DNA of 64,000 nucleotides. It comes from JAFGHJ01 sp964525555. Its GTDB lineage: Bacteria > Hydrothermota > UBA3072. This document shows positions 16,943 through 25,649 of this stretch, piece by piece (within the stretch, counting starts at the first letter, position 1; every line of letters begins with the position of its first letter). The position numbers were made by a program, and so were the translations under genes. The DNA lies in contig CAZGHN010000004.1 in assembly GCA_964525555.1 (NCBI GenBank), forward strand, positions 120,216 to 184,215. Reading direction: 5' to 3'. The notes beneath the pieces were generated by a model that saw only the letters and a list, made by a program, of their open reading frames with translations, had not been told where the DNA came from and did not search any database.

Positions 16943-19102
16943 ATGAATAAATTAAAGCTAGGTGTTTTTTGGTGTTTAGTTACATTAGTGGTGATTTCTT
17001 TCGTTTCGTGTAACAGAAATCATTCTTCGGGAATTACAGTAAAACCTGCGTTGAATACTCTGGAGAAATTCGAGACGCTTCGTATGGATATCAAATTAAC
17101 CAGAAAATTCGAAAATCCCTATGACCCTGAGGATATCAAGGTGGATGCTATAATAAGACCTCCGGATGGGAATGAAATGACTTTACCCTGTTTTTATAAG
17201 TATGGACCTTCGGGGAAATCAAATTGGGAAGCAAGGTTTACGGCTATGCAAACAGGAACGCACTCGTACCATATACAGGTTACGAACAAAAAAGATACGT
17301 TTAAATCCGAAGAATTCTATCTCTCCGTTAAAGAATCTGATTACGATGGGTTTTTGCGGATAAATGATAAATCTATGTATTCTTTTGTATTTGATTCAGG
17401 TAAACGCTTTCGTGGTGTCGGTTTGAATGTAGGATGGGAACTTCAAAGTGATTGGAAATACCCTTATGAATATTATCTTGATGCTCTTTACAAAAATAAT
17501 TCTAATTTCTTTAGGACCTGGATGTGTCCCTGGAATCTTCCTCTGGAATGGAGTAGAGTCGTTTTGGAGTATGACGGAACGATTGTCGATGAATTTAAAA
17601 ATTGGGATAAGGTGTTTTCGCATTCGTCCGGTTTGAAAATCGATCTAGGAAAATCCGAATTCACGGAAGATGATACCAATAGAATTACAATAGAAACTAA
17701 TACGAAAGAAACCATTGTTTATAATCTTAAAGATATAAGAAGATTCAAATTGAAGATATTCTTTAATAAAAATATTCCTAAGGATAAGATAAAATGTTAT
17801 TCTTCAAAGGATAATGTTACATACAGTCCTATAGATATTGAATTCAGCCAGACATTGAATACTGCCGGAGAATGGAAAAGAATGTTTGTTGCTTATATTT
17901 ATAAACTTCCGGAGGAAACAAACTATCTCAGGATCGAGTTTTTAGAAAATTTAGCCGAGACGGTTCAACTTGGCAGTATTGAAATTGAATGCGGACAGGA
18001 AAAGGATGTTCTGGATGCGCCAGGTCTTGGTAGATATTACAACAAAACAGCAGAAAGATTGGATGAGATACTTAACTATGCCGAAAATAGAGGCATTTAT
18101 ATGATGCTTACTTTTGATTATCACGGAATCTTCACATCATTTATAGATATATGGGCTTCTAATGCTGAATGGAGAACAAATCCGTACAATGCCGCAAATG
18201 GCGGTCCCTGTGAGAATCAAGTAGATTTCTTTACGAATGCCGAAGCGAAAAGATTGTATAAAAATAAACTACGATATATTGTTGCAAGATGGGGTTATGC
18301 TACTAACATTGCTTGCTGGGAATTTTTCAATGAAATTGATAATGTTATAGATATGTTTGATTTACCTCCAGCTGATATAGTGAACTGGCATAGAGAAATG
18401 GCAGATTACTTAAAACAGGTTGATCCTTATAAACATATTGTTACTACAAGTGTGTCCAATAGAGAAGTTCATGGTCTCTGGGATATCGAGAACATTGAGA
18501 TTTCTCAACATCACAACTATGGACCTACGGATAACATGAAAGAAAGTATTCTGGAGTATATAGAAAAATTCAAAAAACCTGATGTGGTAGGAGAATTTGC
18601 TTTAGGATGGAAAGGGCCTGGTAAAGACCTTCCTGCTGAGTTATATGAAGGAGAAATGCACAATGGATTATGGCGGGGAATGTTTTCTCCTACACCGATA
18701 TTGCCTTTAACATGGTGGTGGGAATGGCATTATTACAAAGGCCACTTTTCTAATTTTAGAGCGGCTTCTGATTTTGTTTCTTTGATGCTGAAGAACAATA
18801 ACGATGTTATCGAAGAATTTTCTGCCGTAAGTGTTGACGGCGATATGGAAATTATGGGGTTTAAAACCGGGAATGATATGTTTTTATGGATTAGGAATCC
18901 TAATGAAGAAGAGAAAAAAGATCTGGTTCTTAACATACCGGAGACTTTCTATTCGTCATATATTATGAAATATTTTAACACATGGACAGGCGAATTTTCA
19001 AGTGATATGGAAATAGAGCTTTTAAACGGTCAATTAATTTTGCAGGATATTCATCTTAAAAGCCAAAAAGATATGGCCGTATGGATTAGACCTGCGGAAT
19101 AG
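16943..19102 (+). CDS. Lipoprotein glycoside hydrolase, DUF5060 plus GH-A clan catalytic domain
   Basis: 719 residues. A lipoprotein-type signal ends at FVSC (Cys about 23). Residues about 30-115 form a DUF5060-like N-terminal beta-sandwich, which often precedes glycoside hydrolase barrels. The barrel has an inserted beta-rich, CBM-like segment at about 205-355. Clan GH-A catalytic residues are visible: acid/base Glu464 in WEFFNEID and probable nucleophile Glu551 in VVGEFALGW. A C-terminal beta domain ends the protein. Substrate unknown, probably a plant or microbial polysaccharide. The ATG at 16943 is preceded by GGAGGGG; the upstream TTG at 16931 is less likely. No other carbohydrate gene is adjacent. 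Confidence 0.75.
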   Translation: MNKLKLGVFWCLVTLVVISFVSCNRNHSSGITVKPALNTLEKFETLRMDIKLTRKFENPYDPEDIKVDAIIRPPDGNEMTLPCFYKYGPSGKSNWEARFTAMQTGTHSYHIQVTNKKDTFKSEEFYLSVKESDYDGFLRINDKSMYSFVFDSGKRFRGVGLNVGWELQSDWKYPYEYYLDALYKNNSNFFRTWMCPWNLPLEWSRVVLEYDGTIVDEFKNWDKVFSHSSGLKIDLGKSEFTEDDTNRITIETNTKETIVYNLKDIRRFKLKIFFNKNIPKDKIKCYSSKDNVTYSPIDIEFSQTLNTAGEWKRMFVAYIYKLPEETNYLRIEFLENLAETVQLGSIEIECGQEKDVLDAPGLGRYYNKTAERLDEILNYAENRGIYMMLTFDYHGIFTSFIDIWASNAEWRTNPYNAANGGPCENQVDFFTNAEAKRLYKNKLRYIVARWGYATNIACWEFFNEIDNVIDMFDLPPADIVNWHREMADYLKQVDPYKHIVTTSVSNREVHGLWDIENIEISQHHNYGPTDNMKESILEYIEKFKKPDVVGEFALGWKGPGKDLPAELYEGEMHNGLWRGMFSPTPILPLTWWWEWHYYKGHFSNFRAASDFVSLMLKNNNDVIEEFSAVSVDGDMEIMGFKTGNDMFLWIRNPNEEEKKDLVLNIPETFYSSYIMKYFNTWTGEFSSDMEIELLNGQLILQDIHLKSQKDMAVWIRPAE

Positions 19103-19222
19103 GTATTGGAAAAGATAAGGTTAGTGAGTAGTCTTTGGTAGTGGAAATGAATAAGAAAATAAAACTTTGTGTCTCTGTGTCTTTGTGTGAGATAACTTTT
19201 TTTGTTGGGATTTTGGTGAATT
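19103..19222. repeat. Short gap with a CTCTGTGTCTTTGTGTG-type repeat word
   Basis: A TTTGTGTCTCTGTGTCTTTG word lies at about 19165-19190, a member of the CACAGAG/CACAAAG family in reverse orientation. No clear promoter for the next gene. Confidence 0.5.
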
Positions 19223-20185
19223 ATGCCTGCTAATTTACCTCAAGTTTATCATAAAATAGAAGCACGGCTTAAATTCGCTGCTACCTCTGAGGAGAAAATT
19301 TCTATTATTAAAGAAATGCTTGCAGTGATGCCCAAGCATAAAGGTACAGATGGACTTCGGGCTGAGTTAAACAGTAAGATTTCCAAATTTAATAAAGAAG
19401 CAAAGAAAAAACCTCAGGCACGGCGTCTGGATATGAATTATGTGCCTAAAATGGGAATAGCCCAGGTTATTCTAATAGGTGCTCCGAATTCCGGGAAATC
19501 TACAATACTTGCTAAACTTACAAATGCCACTCCGGAGATTGCAAATTATCCTTTTACAACTCAAAAACCTAATGTTGGAATGATTGAATTCGAAAACGTA
19601 CAAATTCAATTGGTAGATACGCCTCCTTTATATGAAAAATTTCATCCTCCCTGGCTTCTTGCTCTTGGTCGAAGCGGTGATGTTATTATCGCTATGATCG
19701 ATGGAAGTAGGGCTAATGCGGAAGTAGAATTTAATTTACTTTTAAGTAGATTAGAGCAGGGTATGATTTTTCTTGAGTCGAAGGATTTCTATAAGGGTGA
19801 AGAGTTAATGCCTAAAAGTGGTTTTATAATGATTTCAAGAGTCCGGAAAAAAGATCTTGAGTCCTTGCAAAAAAAATATAACGATAGACTTGATTTTGTT
19901 GAATTCGAGTTGAATTCGGACGTAGAGACTTTAAAGAAAAAAATCTATAATTTCTTAAATCTTATAAGAATCTACACTAAGGCTCCGGGAAAAGATGCGG
20001 ATTTTTCAGAACCTGTTGTCTTGAGAAAGGGTTCTACTGTGTTGGACGCTGCTTATAATATACACAAAGATTTTGCAGACAAAATGAAATATTCGAAATT
20101 ATGGAGAGGAGATAAGAATCCAAAACAGGTTGGGCCTGAAGAGCTTTTGATGGAAGGAGATGTCGTAGAATTCCACAGCCGTTAA
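19223..20185 (+). CDS. TGS-domain GTPase of the Obg/DRG type, degenerate G4
   Basis: 320 residues. The N-terminal helical region begins MPANLPQVYHKIEARLKFA and contains MPKHKGTDGLRAELNSKISK, typical of a DRG-like family found in archaea and deep-branching bacteria. The G1 P-loop is GAPNSGKST (about residues 86-94) and G2 is YPFTTQKPNVG. G3 is DTPPL instead of DxPG, and the NKxD G4 motif is not visible where expected (MISRVRKKDL). A C-terminal TGS domain (about 248-320, VVLRKGSTVLDAAYNIH ... LLMEGDVVEFH) is complete. It may act on ribosomes or translation factors; nucleotide specificity is uncertain. Confidence 0.8.
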   Translation: MPANLPQVYHKIEARLKFAATSEEKISIIKEMLAVMPKHKGTDGLRAELNSKISKFNKEAKKKPQARRLDMNYVPKMGIAQVILIGAPNSGKSTILAKLTNATPEIANYPFTTQKPNVGMIEFENVQIQLVDTPPLYEKFHPPWLLALGRSGDVIIAMIDGSRANAEVEFNLLLSRLEQGMIFLESKDFYKGEELMPKSGFIMISRVRKKDLESLQKKYNDRLDFVEFELNSDVETLKKKIYNFLNLIRIYTKAPGKDADFSEPVVLRKGSTVLDAAYNIHKDFADKMKYSKLWRGDKNPKQVGPEELLMEGDVVEFHSR

Positions 20186-20419
20186 CCCCACTTCCCCCCC
20201 CAAATTAATCTCACACAAAGGCACAAAGAGCACAGAGAAAAAAAGAATATATTTTGTTCTAAAACCCCTCTCTCGACTTAGAATTTTTTTACATGTAGAT
20301 AAGGTAGAGTTTGTGGTTTTTTAAATACAATTAAAAAGGTGGTTGTGTGGGGCAGCTTTGTGTGCTTCGTGTCTCTGTGTGATAATTTTTTTTGTGGGAG
20401 GGGTAAGGCCTAAAATCCC
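20186..20419. repeat. Intergenic repeat words upstream of tRNA genes
   Basis: Contains a CACAAAGGCACAAAGAGCAC word (about 20214), an ACATGTAGATAAGGTAGAG word (about 20291) and a CTTCGTGTCTCTGTGTG word (about 20365). No gene; it ends at the -35 box at 20420. Confidence 0.6.
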
Positions 20420-20447
20420 TTGACTTTTGGCGTAGGTTCGGTAATAT
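20420..20447 (+). promoter_or_regulatory. Promoter of the tRNA-Ser pair
   Basis: TTGACT (20420-20425), 16-bp spacer, TAATAT (20442-20447). The first tRNA starts 10 bp after the -10 box. The base triplet CCC just ahead of TTGAC recurs upstream of other promoters in the window. Confidence 0.68.
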
Positions 20448-20457
20448 TGCTGTAAAG

Positions 20458-20539
20458 GGAGGGTTAGTCTAATGGTAAGGCACCGGATTTGAAATCCGGC
20501 GGGTTTACACCCTTGGGGGTTCGAGTCCCTCACCCTCCG
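20458..20539 (+). tRNA. tRNA-Ser(UGA)
   Basis: Acceptor stem GGAGGGT (20458-20464) pairs with ACCCTCC (20532-20538), discriminator G. The anticodon stem CCGGA/TCCGG encloses loop TTTGAAA, anticodon TGA. A long variable arm (GGGTTTACACCC) marks a class II tRNA, as expected for serine. The T arm has TTCGAGT. CCA is not encoded. Confidence 0.95.
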
Positions 20540-20541
20540 AT

Positions 20542-20631
20542 GGAGAGGTGGCCGAGTGGCCGAAGGCAACCGATTGCTAATCGGTTAAGGGGTCACAAGC
20601 TCCTTCCAGGGTTCGAATCCCTGCCTCTCCG
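20542..20631 (+). tRNA. tRNA-Ser(GCU)
   Basis: Acceptor stem GGAGAGG (20542-20548) pairs with CCTCTCC (20624-20630), discriminator G. The anticodon stem ACCGA/TCGGT encloses loop TTGCTAA, anticodon GCT. A long variable arm is present and the T loop is TTCGAAT. It begins 2 bp after tRNA-Ser(UGA), so both must be cut from one precursor. CCA is not encoded. Confidence 0.95.
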
Positions 20632-20648
20632 TAAAACAGGTGAAAATA

Positions 20649-22127
20649 ATGTATAGATTTATCTTTTGTATAATGTTTCTGCTTTTTGCCTTTAACTGTA
20701 AAGGGAGGTCCGAAATGGTAAGAAAACCAGTTGTGGACGGGTCTTTCTATCCTGAAGATTCTTCTGTTCTTTCGTCAACAATCGATCAGTATTTAAACAA
20801 TGTCGATGTCGAAGTGCAAGGGGAGATTCTTGGGGTTATTTCCCCTCATGCCGGTTATATTTATAGTGGTCAAACTGCTGCATATGTTTATAATATATTG
20901 AAAAAAGGAAAAGATAAAAACCTTGTTATACTTTTGGGCCCTTCCCATCGTTACTATGTCAAGGGCTTCGCGGTTTATGAGGGAGGAGACTGGGAAACAC
21001 CTCTGGGAAAAGTAAAAACGGATAAGGATTTCATTTCAAAATTAAAATCTCATAGTGATCTTATAGAAAGCGTATCCCAGGCACATGCCCAGGAGCATTC
21101 TCTTGAAGTTCAGGTGCCCTTTTTGCAAAAGGTCCTGAAAGATTTTAAAATAGTTCCGATTGTTTTTAACAGTGAAGACCCTTCTGAACTCAGTGTGCTT
21201 TCCTATGCTTTATATAAAGAGTTAAAAGATAGAAAAAATTGGGTCATACTGACTTCCTCGGATTTATACCATGGGGAGAATTATGATATGGCTAAAGGAG
21301 TTACCGATGAGGTAGATAATTATATAAAGAACCTTGATTATAAAGGTTTACTGGAATATGACAGAGCAATGCGAGAGTCTGGTGTGTGCGCAGCATGCGG
21401 GTGTTCTCCTATTGCTGTCTTGATGCAGGTGATGGAGAAATTTGATGTTGAGGTAAGGCTTTTGAAAAGGACTACTTCAGGTGATGTTACCGGAGATAAA
21501 AGTGGTTATGTGGTGGGTTATGGTGCCTGGGTTTTTTTGAGAAATAAAACAGAAAAGAATACGGACCTTAAAACCGGTCTTGATTTTAGTTTAACTTCCC
21601 AGGATAAAGAAAAATTGTTGGATGTAGCTAGAAAGACTGTAACTAAATACGTGAAAAACAAAAAAACTCCTGAATTTACTGTCGATAGTGAAGTACTGAA
21701 GAAAAAATGCGGAGCTTTTGTTACTCTTAAGAAAAAAAATGGAGCTCTCCGGGGATGTATTGGACTTATAGTGGCGGAAAAACCTTTGTTTATAACAGTA
21801 CGCGATATGGCTATTGCGGCGGCTACCCAGGATCCGCGATTCCCTCCTGTTGAACCTTCTGAATTAAGCGATATAGAAATTGAGATATCTGTTCTTACGC
21901 CGATGCAGAAGGTCGATAACGCAGATGAGATAGAAGTAGGGAGAGATGGTCTTATGATAAGAAGAGGATATGCTAGTGGACTTCTTCTTCCTCAGGTCCC
22001 AGTCGAACAGGGATGGGACAAGAAGATTTTTCTTGAGCATACCTGTTATAAAGCGGGGTTGCCAGCTGATGCATGGAAATCATCTGAACTATGGAAGTTT
22101 CAGGCAATCGTATTTTCGGAAAAATAA
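20649..22127 (+). CDS. Exported MEMO-AMMECR1 fusion protein
   Basis: 492 residues. An N-terminal hydrophobic signal (FIFCIMFLLFAF) ends near Asn-Cys, possibly an atypical lipoprotein signal. MEMO-like domain at about 25-300: SPHAGYIYSG, GPSH, EHSLEVQVPFL and SSDLYHG, the His/Asp/Cys pocket shared with class III extradiol dioxygenases. AMMECR1 domain at about 315-492 with the conserved LRGCIG. Both domains occur widely, often together and near radical-SAM genes; their function in bacteria is not settled. AGGTGA precedes the ATG at 20649; a GTG at 20640 is possible. The start is 17 bp from the tRNA-Ser(GCU) 3' end, so it is probably co-transcribed with the tRNAs. Confidence 0.85.
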   Translation: MYRFIFCIMFLLFAFNCKGRSEMVRKPVVDGSFYPEDSSVLSSTIDQYLNNVDVEVQGEILGVISPHAGYIYSGQTAAYVYNILKKGKDKNLVILLGPSHRYYVKGFAVYEGGDWETPLGKVKTDKDFISKLKSHSDLIESVSQAHAQEHSLEVQVPFLQKVLKDFKIVPIVFNSEDPSELSVLSYALYKELKDRKNWVILTSSDLYHGENYDMAKGVTDEVDNYIKNLDYKGLLEYDRAMRESGVCAACGCSPIAVLMQVMEKFDVEVRLLKRTTSGDVTGDKSGYVVGYGAWVFLRNKTEKNTDLKTGLDFSLTSQDKEKLLDVARKTVTKYVKNKKTPEFTVDSEVLKKKCGAFVTLKKKNGALRGCIGLIVAEKPLFITVRDMAIAAATQDPRFPPVEPSELSDIEIEISVLTPMQKVDNADEIEVGRDGLMIRRGYASGLLLPQVPVEQGWDKKIFLEHTCYKAGLPADAWKSSELWKFQAIVFSEK

Positions 22128-22394
22128 CACCAAGACTTAAGAAGAAAGATTTCTGACCACGAAACAAACGAAAGACAATAAATTTTTTATTGTTTTTTAA
22201 AGTACTTTTTTTAACTATCCAAAAGTAATAATAAATAGTCAAATAGAAAATAACTTAGCAAAAGAATTTTGGTGTATTTACAGTTAAAAATACAAAGTCA
22301 AGAGGTGTGGTGGGGTTTTCGTGTTTTTTGTGTATTTCGTGGTTAAATAAATTTTTTACTTTGTGTCTTAGTGCCTTGGTGGTAACTCTATCTT
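22128..22394. repeat. Repeat block between convergent genes
   Basis: Contains an ACCACGAAACAAACGAAAG word (about 22157) and, in the opposite orientation, GTGTATTTCGTGGTTAAAT (about 22330) and TTTGTGTCTTAGTGCCTTGG (about 22360). The two ends therefore form a loose inverted pair of the AACCACGAA family. No gene. Confidence 0.6.
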
Positions 22395-22601
22395 TTATTT
22401 TTCTTTCTTCTTTATCCAACCTTTATAGACAATAGAAATAGGTATTAATACGGCGTACCCCAGAACTAAAAGTATGGGAGCTAAAGTCAGAGATTTTCGC
22501 GAGAGAAATATATAACCCAATATTATTGCAAGTATTCCAGCGGCGAAAATTATTGAATTTGTATTTTCCCAGTAAAGTTTATTATTATTTTTTTCTTTCA
22601 A
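22395..22601 (-). CDS. Small two-helix membrane protein (DUF3098-like)
   Basis: 68 residues: a hydrophilic start (MKEKNNNKLYWENTN), two membrane helices (IIFAAGILAIILGYIFL and LAPILLVLGYAVLIPISIV) and a basic tail. The pattern resembles DUF3098-type small proteins of the Bacteroidota. The start is TTG at 22601 with GGGGGGA upstream. It lies 15 bp downstream of the LpoA-like gene and may share its transcript. Confidence 0.6.
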   Translation of the reverse strand: MKEKNNNKLYWENTNSIIFAAGILAIILGYIFLSRKSLTLAPILLVLGYAVLIPISIVYKGWIKKKEK

Positions 22602-22616
22602 AGCTTCCCCCCAGTT

Positions 22617-24110
22617 TTATTTTATAAGTTTAAAATTACCTCTATTTATTATATAAATATTAACATTTTTGTATGAATTTTTGTTTCCGAGTGAACCGGC
22701 TGTAAAATCTATATTTCTTATTCTGGCTGCATCTTTTGGATTTTCGACTAAAATACCCATAAGCATTGCCGCATCATACCCGAGACATGCATACCTGTCC
22801 GGTTGTTTTCTATAGATAAAATTGAACTCTTCTGAAAAAGCCGGTGTAGGATTGAAAGGACTATCGGTAATTATAATTCCTTCCAGAGCTGACATTTCAA
22901 CCTGCTGTTTGAATATTTCTTCCGATTTCCATTCGTCTGCTCCAAGAACCTGTGATTTTATACCAATATATTTAATTTGGCTGGCCAGAGCAGGTATATC
23001 TGAAGTGGCAGCAGGAATATATACGGCATCAGGATTGCTTTCTTTGATTCTGTTTAATTCTTCTTGAAAGTCTTTTTTTCCTTCTTTGTAAGAAAAGGAA
23101 TTTATTATTGCTCCTCCCAATTCTATTACTTTTTTTGAAAATACTCTTTCGAGTGTTTCTCCGTAGTCGGAATTGGGATATAAAATTGAGAAAGTTCTTA
23201 GTCCTAATTCAATTATTGCGTAATTAGCCATTGCTGTTGCTTGCTGTTCTATTGTTCTGTTAATAATATAACTTTGTTCTCCGGCAGAATCAATAAATTC
23301 CTTGGTTGCGGTAGGAGAAATATATGGTATTTCTGTGTAATCTGATATACATGCAACGGCAAAACTGTTTTTGGAGAAAAGCGGACCTATAATTCCAGAA
23401 ACATTTTTTTCTTGAATGAGGTTGACTGCTTCCTTATAGCTTTTGACCGGATTCTCTTTTGTATCGACGTACAAAGGAACAAATTTATCTCTTGAGCCGA
23501 TTTCTATACCATTTTTTACAGATTCTGCAGTTTCACTGTAAGGTCCGGTCAACGGCAGTAACACACCTACTTTAGTTTTTCCTTTGTGTGCAGACATGTA
23601 TTTTGCTTTTCTTGCATATTCGCTTTTTGGGTATTTTTTTTCAATTTCCGAGAAATATTTTTGACTTTCTTTATCTTTGCCGGCGCTTTGAAGTTTCCTT
23701 GCCAATGTATAAAATAAAAAAGGTCTAAGATCTTTGGGAGCGTAACTTATAGATTTTTCTAAAGAAGAGAAATCAGAAAGTGCAGCCAATTCTTTTATAT
23801 TCTCAGATGTATTTATACCGTAGTTACTAGCAGCAGCATAGCTAATCAAAGCTTTTCCATGATTTCCGGTTGCTTTGTTAATTTCTCCGAGATAAAATAA
23901 TGAATTCCCCTTTAGATCATTAGATTGACTTTTTTTTGCGACAGCTAAAAATAATTTATTGGCTTCACTATAATCCTGCTCAGTATACGCTTTCATTGCA
24001 AGCTCATAGGTATTAGTCGCATCTTCCTTAGAAATTGTTTGTATTGCAGGAGTGCATTTGGTTATGTATAAGAATATAAATAATATAAATACAAATATTA
24101 TTCTCTTCAT
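22617..24110 (-). CDS. LpoA-like lipoprotein: TPR plus periplasmic-binding domain
   Basis: 497 residues. The signal ends near YITKC (Cys about 19), a plausible lipoprotein start. TPR-like helices run from about 30 to 175 (ELAMKAYTEQDYSEANKLF). A type I periplasmic-binding fold (Peripla_BP_6/LivJ-like) fills about 178-485: TKVGVLLPLTGPYSE, SGIIGPLFS, PYISPTATKEF, ILYPNSDYGE and PDAVYIPAA. This order matches LpoA-type activators of penicillin-binding proteins and also branched-chain amino acid receptors. No permease genes are adjacent, which favours an envelope role. The ATG lies 6 bp after the -10 box with no Shine-Dalgarno sequence. Confidence 0.75.
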   Translation of the reverse strand: MKRIIFVFILFIFLYITKCTPAIQTISKEDATNTYELAMKAYTEQDYSEANKLFLAVAKKSQSNDLKGNSLFYLGEINKATGNHGKALISYAAASNYGINTSENIKELAALSDFSSLEKSISYAPKDLRPFLFYTLARKLQSAGKDKESQKYFSEIEKKYPKSEYARKAKYMSAHKGKTKVGVLLPLTGPYSETAESVKNGIEIGSRDKFVPLYVDTKENPVKSYKEAVNLIQEKNVSGIIGPLFSKNSFAVACISDYTEIPYISPTATKEFIDSAGEQSYIINRTIEQQATAMANYAIIELGLRTFSILYPNSDYGETLERVFSKKVIELGGAIINSFSYKEGKKDFQEELNRIKESNPDAVYIPAATSDIPALASQIKYIGIKSQVLGADEWKSEEIFKQQVEMSALEGIIITDSPFNPTPAFSEEFNFIYRKQPDRYACLGYDAAMLMGILVENPKDAARIRNIDFTAGSLGNKNSYKNVNIYIINRGNFKLIK

Positions 24111-24116
24111 TGGATG

Positions 24117-24144
24117 AATTTAATTTTTTGGCGAAATTTGTCAA
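24117..24144 (-). promoter_or_regulatory. Promoter of the LpoA-like gene, leaderless geometry
   Basis: Minus strand: TTGACA (24139-24144), 16-bp spacer, TAAATT (24117-24122), then six bases and the ATG. Transcription would begin at or next to the start codon. Confidence 0.75.
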
Positions 24145-24399
24145 GGGATGCCTGAAATTAGGGTTTAGGGTTTAGGATTTAGGATTTAGTAAAAACAACA
24201 AAAAAATCAGTGTTTATCCGTGTAAATCCGTGGCCAACCTAGTCATCAGTCACTAGTCGACGGTCATTAGTCAAAAAAACAAAAACAATAAAAAAATTTG
24301 TGCTGTTTGTGTAATTTGTTGTTTCTAATAATTTGGGGGGAAGGGGACTAGAGACACGTGATTCGAGACGGGCGACTAATTCTGTCCTCTGTGGTTCAA
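24145..24399. repeat. Intergenic repeat words
   Basis: GGGTTTAGGGTTTAGGATTT (about 24161), a TATCCGTGTAAATCCGTGG word (about 24214) and AGTCATCAGTCACTAGTCG words (about 24240-24270). Small frames through here are repeat translations. Confidence 0.55.
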
Positions 24400-24921
24400 T
24401 TAGTTTTTCTTTTCCAAAAACTTTCTTTTGCACTTTTTTGCGAATTCCTGAAAAGTATCGGTCTTATAGTCAGCGTAGGTCCATTTTTGCGGTTGGAATT
24501 TGTCTCCAATGTAGATTAGAGTTACTTCGGCGAAGATTCCTTTACCGAGATATATTCTATGAGAAAAATTTTTAGTTGTTACCAATACAACTCTATTGTC
24601 GCAGATGCCTCCCGGATCACAATTTACTGTTCTTTTGTTATCGAATGTTAATTCCTTTTCCCATTTTATTGCTTTGTGCTTTAAATCGACTAAATCATTT
24701 TCCGGAATTATTTTATCTATAGAGATCCATTTCCTTTTTAAATTTTCCCCCATTTCATCTTCGTAATAACTTGTAAAATCAAAAGGAATTTCAACACTTT
24801 GAACGTCAATTCTGGCTATCTCAGTAATTTTATCCAATAAGAATTGAAGTCCTTCAGAATTTTTATAAATAAGACCGAAGAATATTTTTGTTAGGGAAGG
24901 AAGAAATTGATAATTATCCAT
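24400..24921 (-). CDS. DUF4416 family protein
   Basis: 173 residues. Diagnostic segments: KIFFGLIYKN near the start, PFDFTSYYEDEMGENLKRKW, RTVNCDPGGICDNRVVLVTT, SHRIYLGKGIFAEVTLIY and QPQKWTYADYKT near the end. DUF4416 is a conserved family of unknown function in thermophiles and anaerobes. The open frame extends to 25077, but homology begins at the Met at 24921, which overlaps the end of the prepilin peptidase gene by 31 bp. Third gene of an mnmG-pilD-DUF4416 operon. Confidence 0.85.
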   Translation of the reverse strand: MDNYQFLPSLTKIFFGLIYKNSEGLQFLLDKITEIARIDVQSVEIPFDFTSYYEDEMGENLKRKWISIDKIIPENDLVDLKHKAIKWEKELTFDNKRTVNCDPGGICDNRVVLVTTKNFSHRIYLGKGIFAEVTLIYIGDKFQPQKWTYADYKTDTFQEFAKKCKRKFLEKKN

Positions 24922-25649
24922 TCGCCGTAAAGAAAGGAAATTATGCCACCGATTGCCAGAAAAGGTCCGTAGGGTATTTCCGATTTCATTGAAAGTTTTC
25001 CCTTTTTTATCTGAATGAGTCCGTATGCGGCACCTATGAGTGAACTTATCATTATCGCTAGTAATAATCCGCCCCATCCAACAAAAGCTCCGATCATAGC
25101 GGCAAGTCTGATGTCTCCGTATCCCATGACATCCTGTTTATAGATTTTTTTACCCGCTATAATAATTATAATTATCAGAATGGCTCCGACTGCGGCACCT
25201 ATAAAAGATATTAATGCTAATCCTCGAAATATTGAAAGAATTAGACCCAGTATGATTCCCGGAATGGCAATGGAGTCTGGGATTAGAGTTGTTTTGAGGT
25301 CAATAAATGATATGGGGATGAGTAGGGATATAAAAACTAAAAAAGTGAGCAGCTCAAGTGATAGTCCGAAACGAAGGAAGGAAAAGAGAAAAAGGAAAGC
25401 ACTTAATGTTTCGACGATAAGATAAGTTATGGGAATATTAAAATCACAATTTCTGCATTTCCCATTAAGAACAATATAACTGATGATGGGAATGTTATCC
25501 TGCCATTTTACTGTTTCTCCGCATCCTGGGCAATGAGAAGGAGGTTTTACAATTGAAATACTTTTAGGCAGCCGGTATATAAGTACGTTGAAAAAACTTC
25601 CCATGATAGCACCCAAAGAGAAAAATAATATACCGAAAGCAACTTTCAT
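24891..25649 (-). CDS. pilD: Prepilin peptidase / N-methyltransferase (type IV leader peptidase)
   Basis: Integral membrane aspartic protease that cleaves and methylates type IV pilin or type II secretion pseudopilin precursors. The N-terminal GSFFNVLIYRLP and two CxxC pairs (CPGC, CRNC) form the cytoplasmic zinc-binding methyltransferase part. Catalytic Asp residues lie in SFIDLKTTLIPD and GYGDIRLAAMIG (GxGD). 252 residues is normal. The ATG directly follows the mnmG stop, with GGAGG inside the last mnmG codons. No pilin genes are in the window. Confidence 0.92.
   Translation of the reverse strand: MKVAFGILFFSLGAIMGSFFNVLIYRLPKSISIVKPPSHCPGCGETVKWQDNIPIISYIVLNGKCRNCDFNIPITYLIVETLSAFLFLFSFLRFGLSLELLTFLVFISLLIPISFIDLKTTLIPDSIAIPGIILGLILSIFRGLALISFIGAAVGAILIIIIIIAGKKIYKQDVMGYGDIRLAAMIGAFVGWGGLLLAIMISSLIGAAYGLIQIKKGKLSMKSEIPYGPFLAIGGIISFLYGEWIIINFFLP

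Noticed and set aside
20321..20569. 82-codon minus-strand ORF over the tRNA genes
   Set aside because: It overlaps tRNA-Ser(UGA) and the repeat block, has no ribosome-binding site, and its peptide is a translation of tRNA sequence.
24239..24433. 64-codon minus-strand ORF beyond DUF4416
   Set aside because: It runs through AGTCACTAGTC and AATTTGTTGTTTC repeat words and has no family resemblance.
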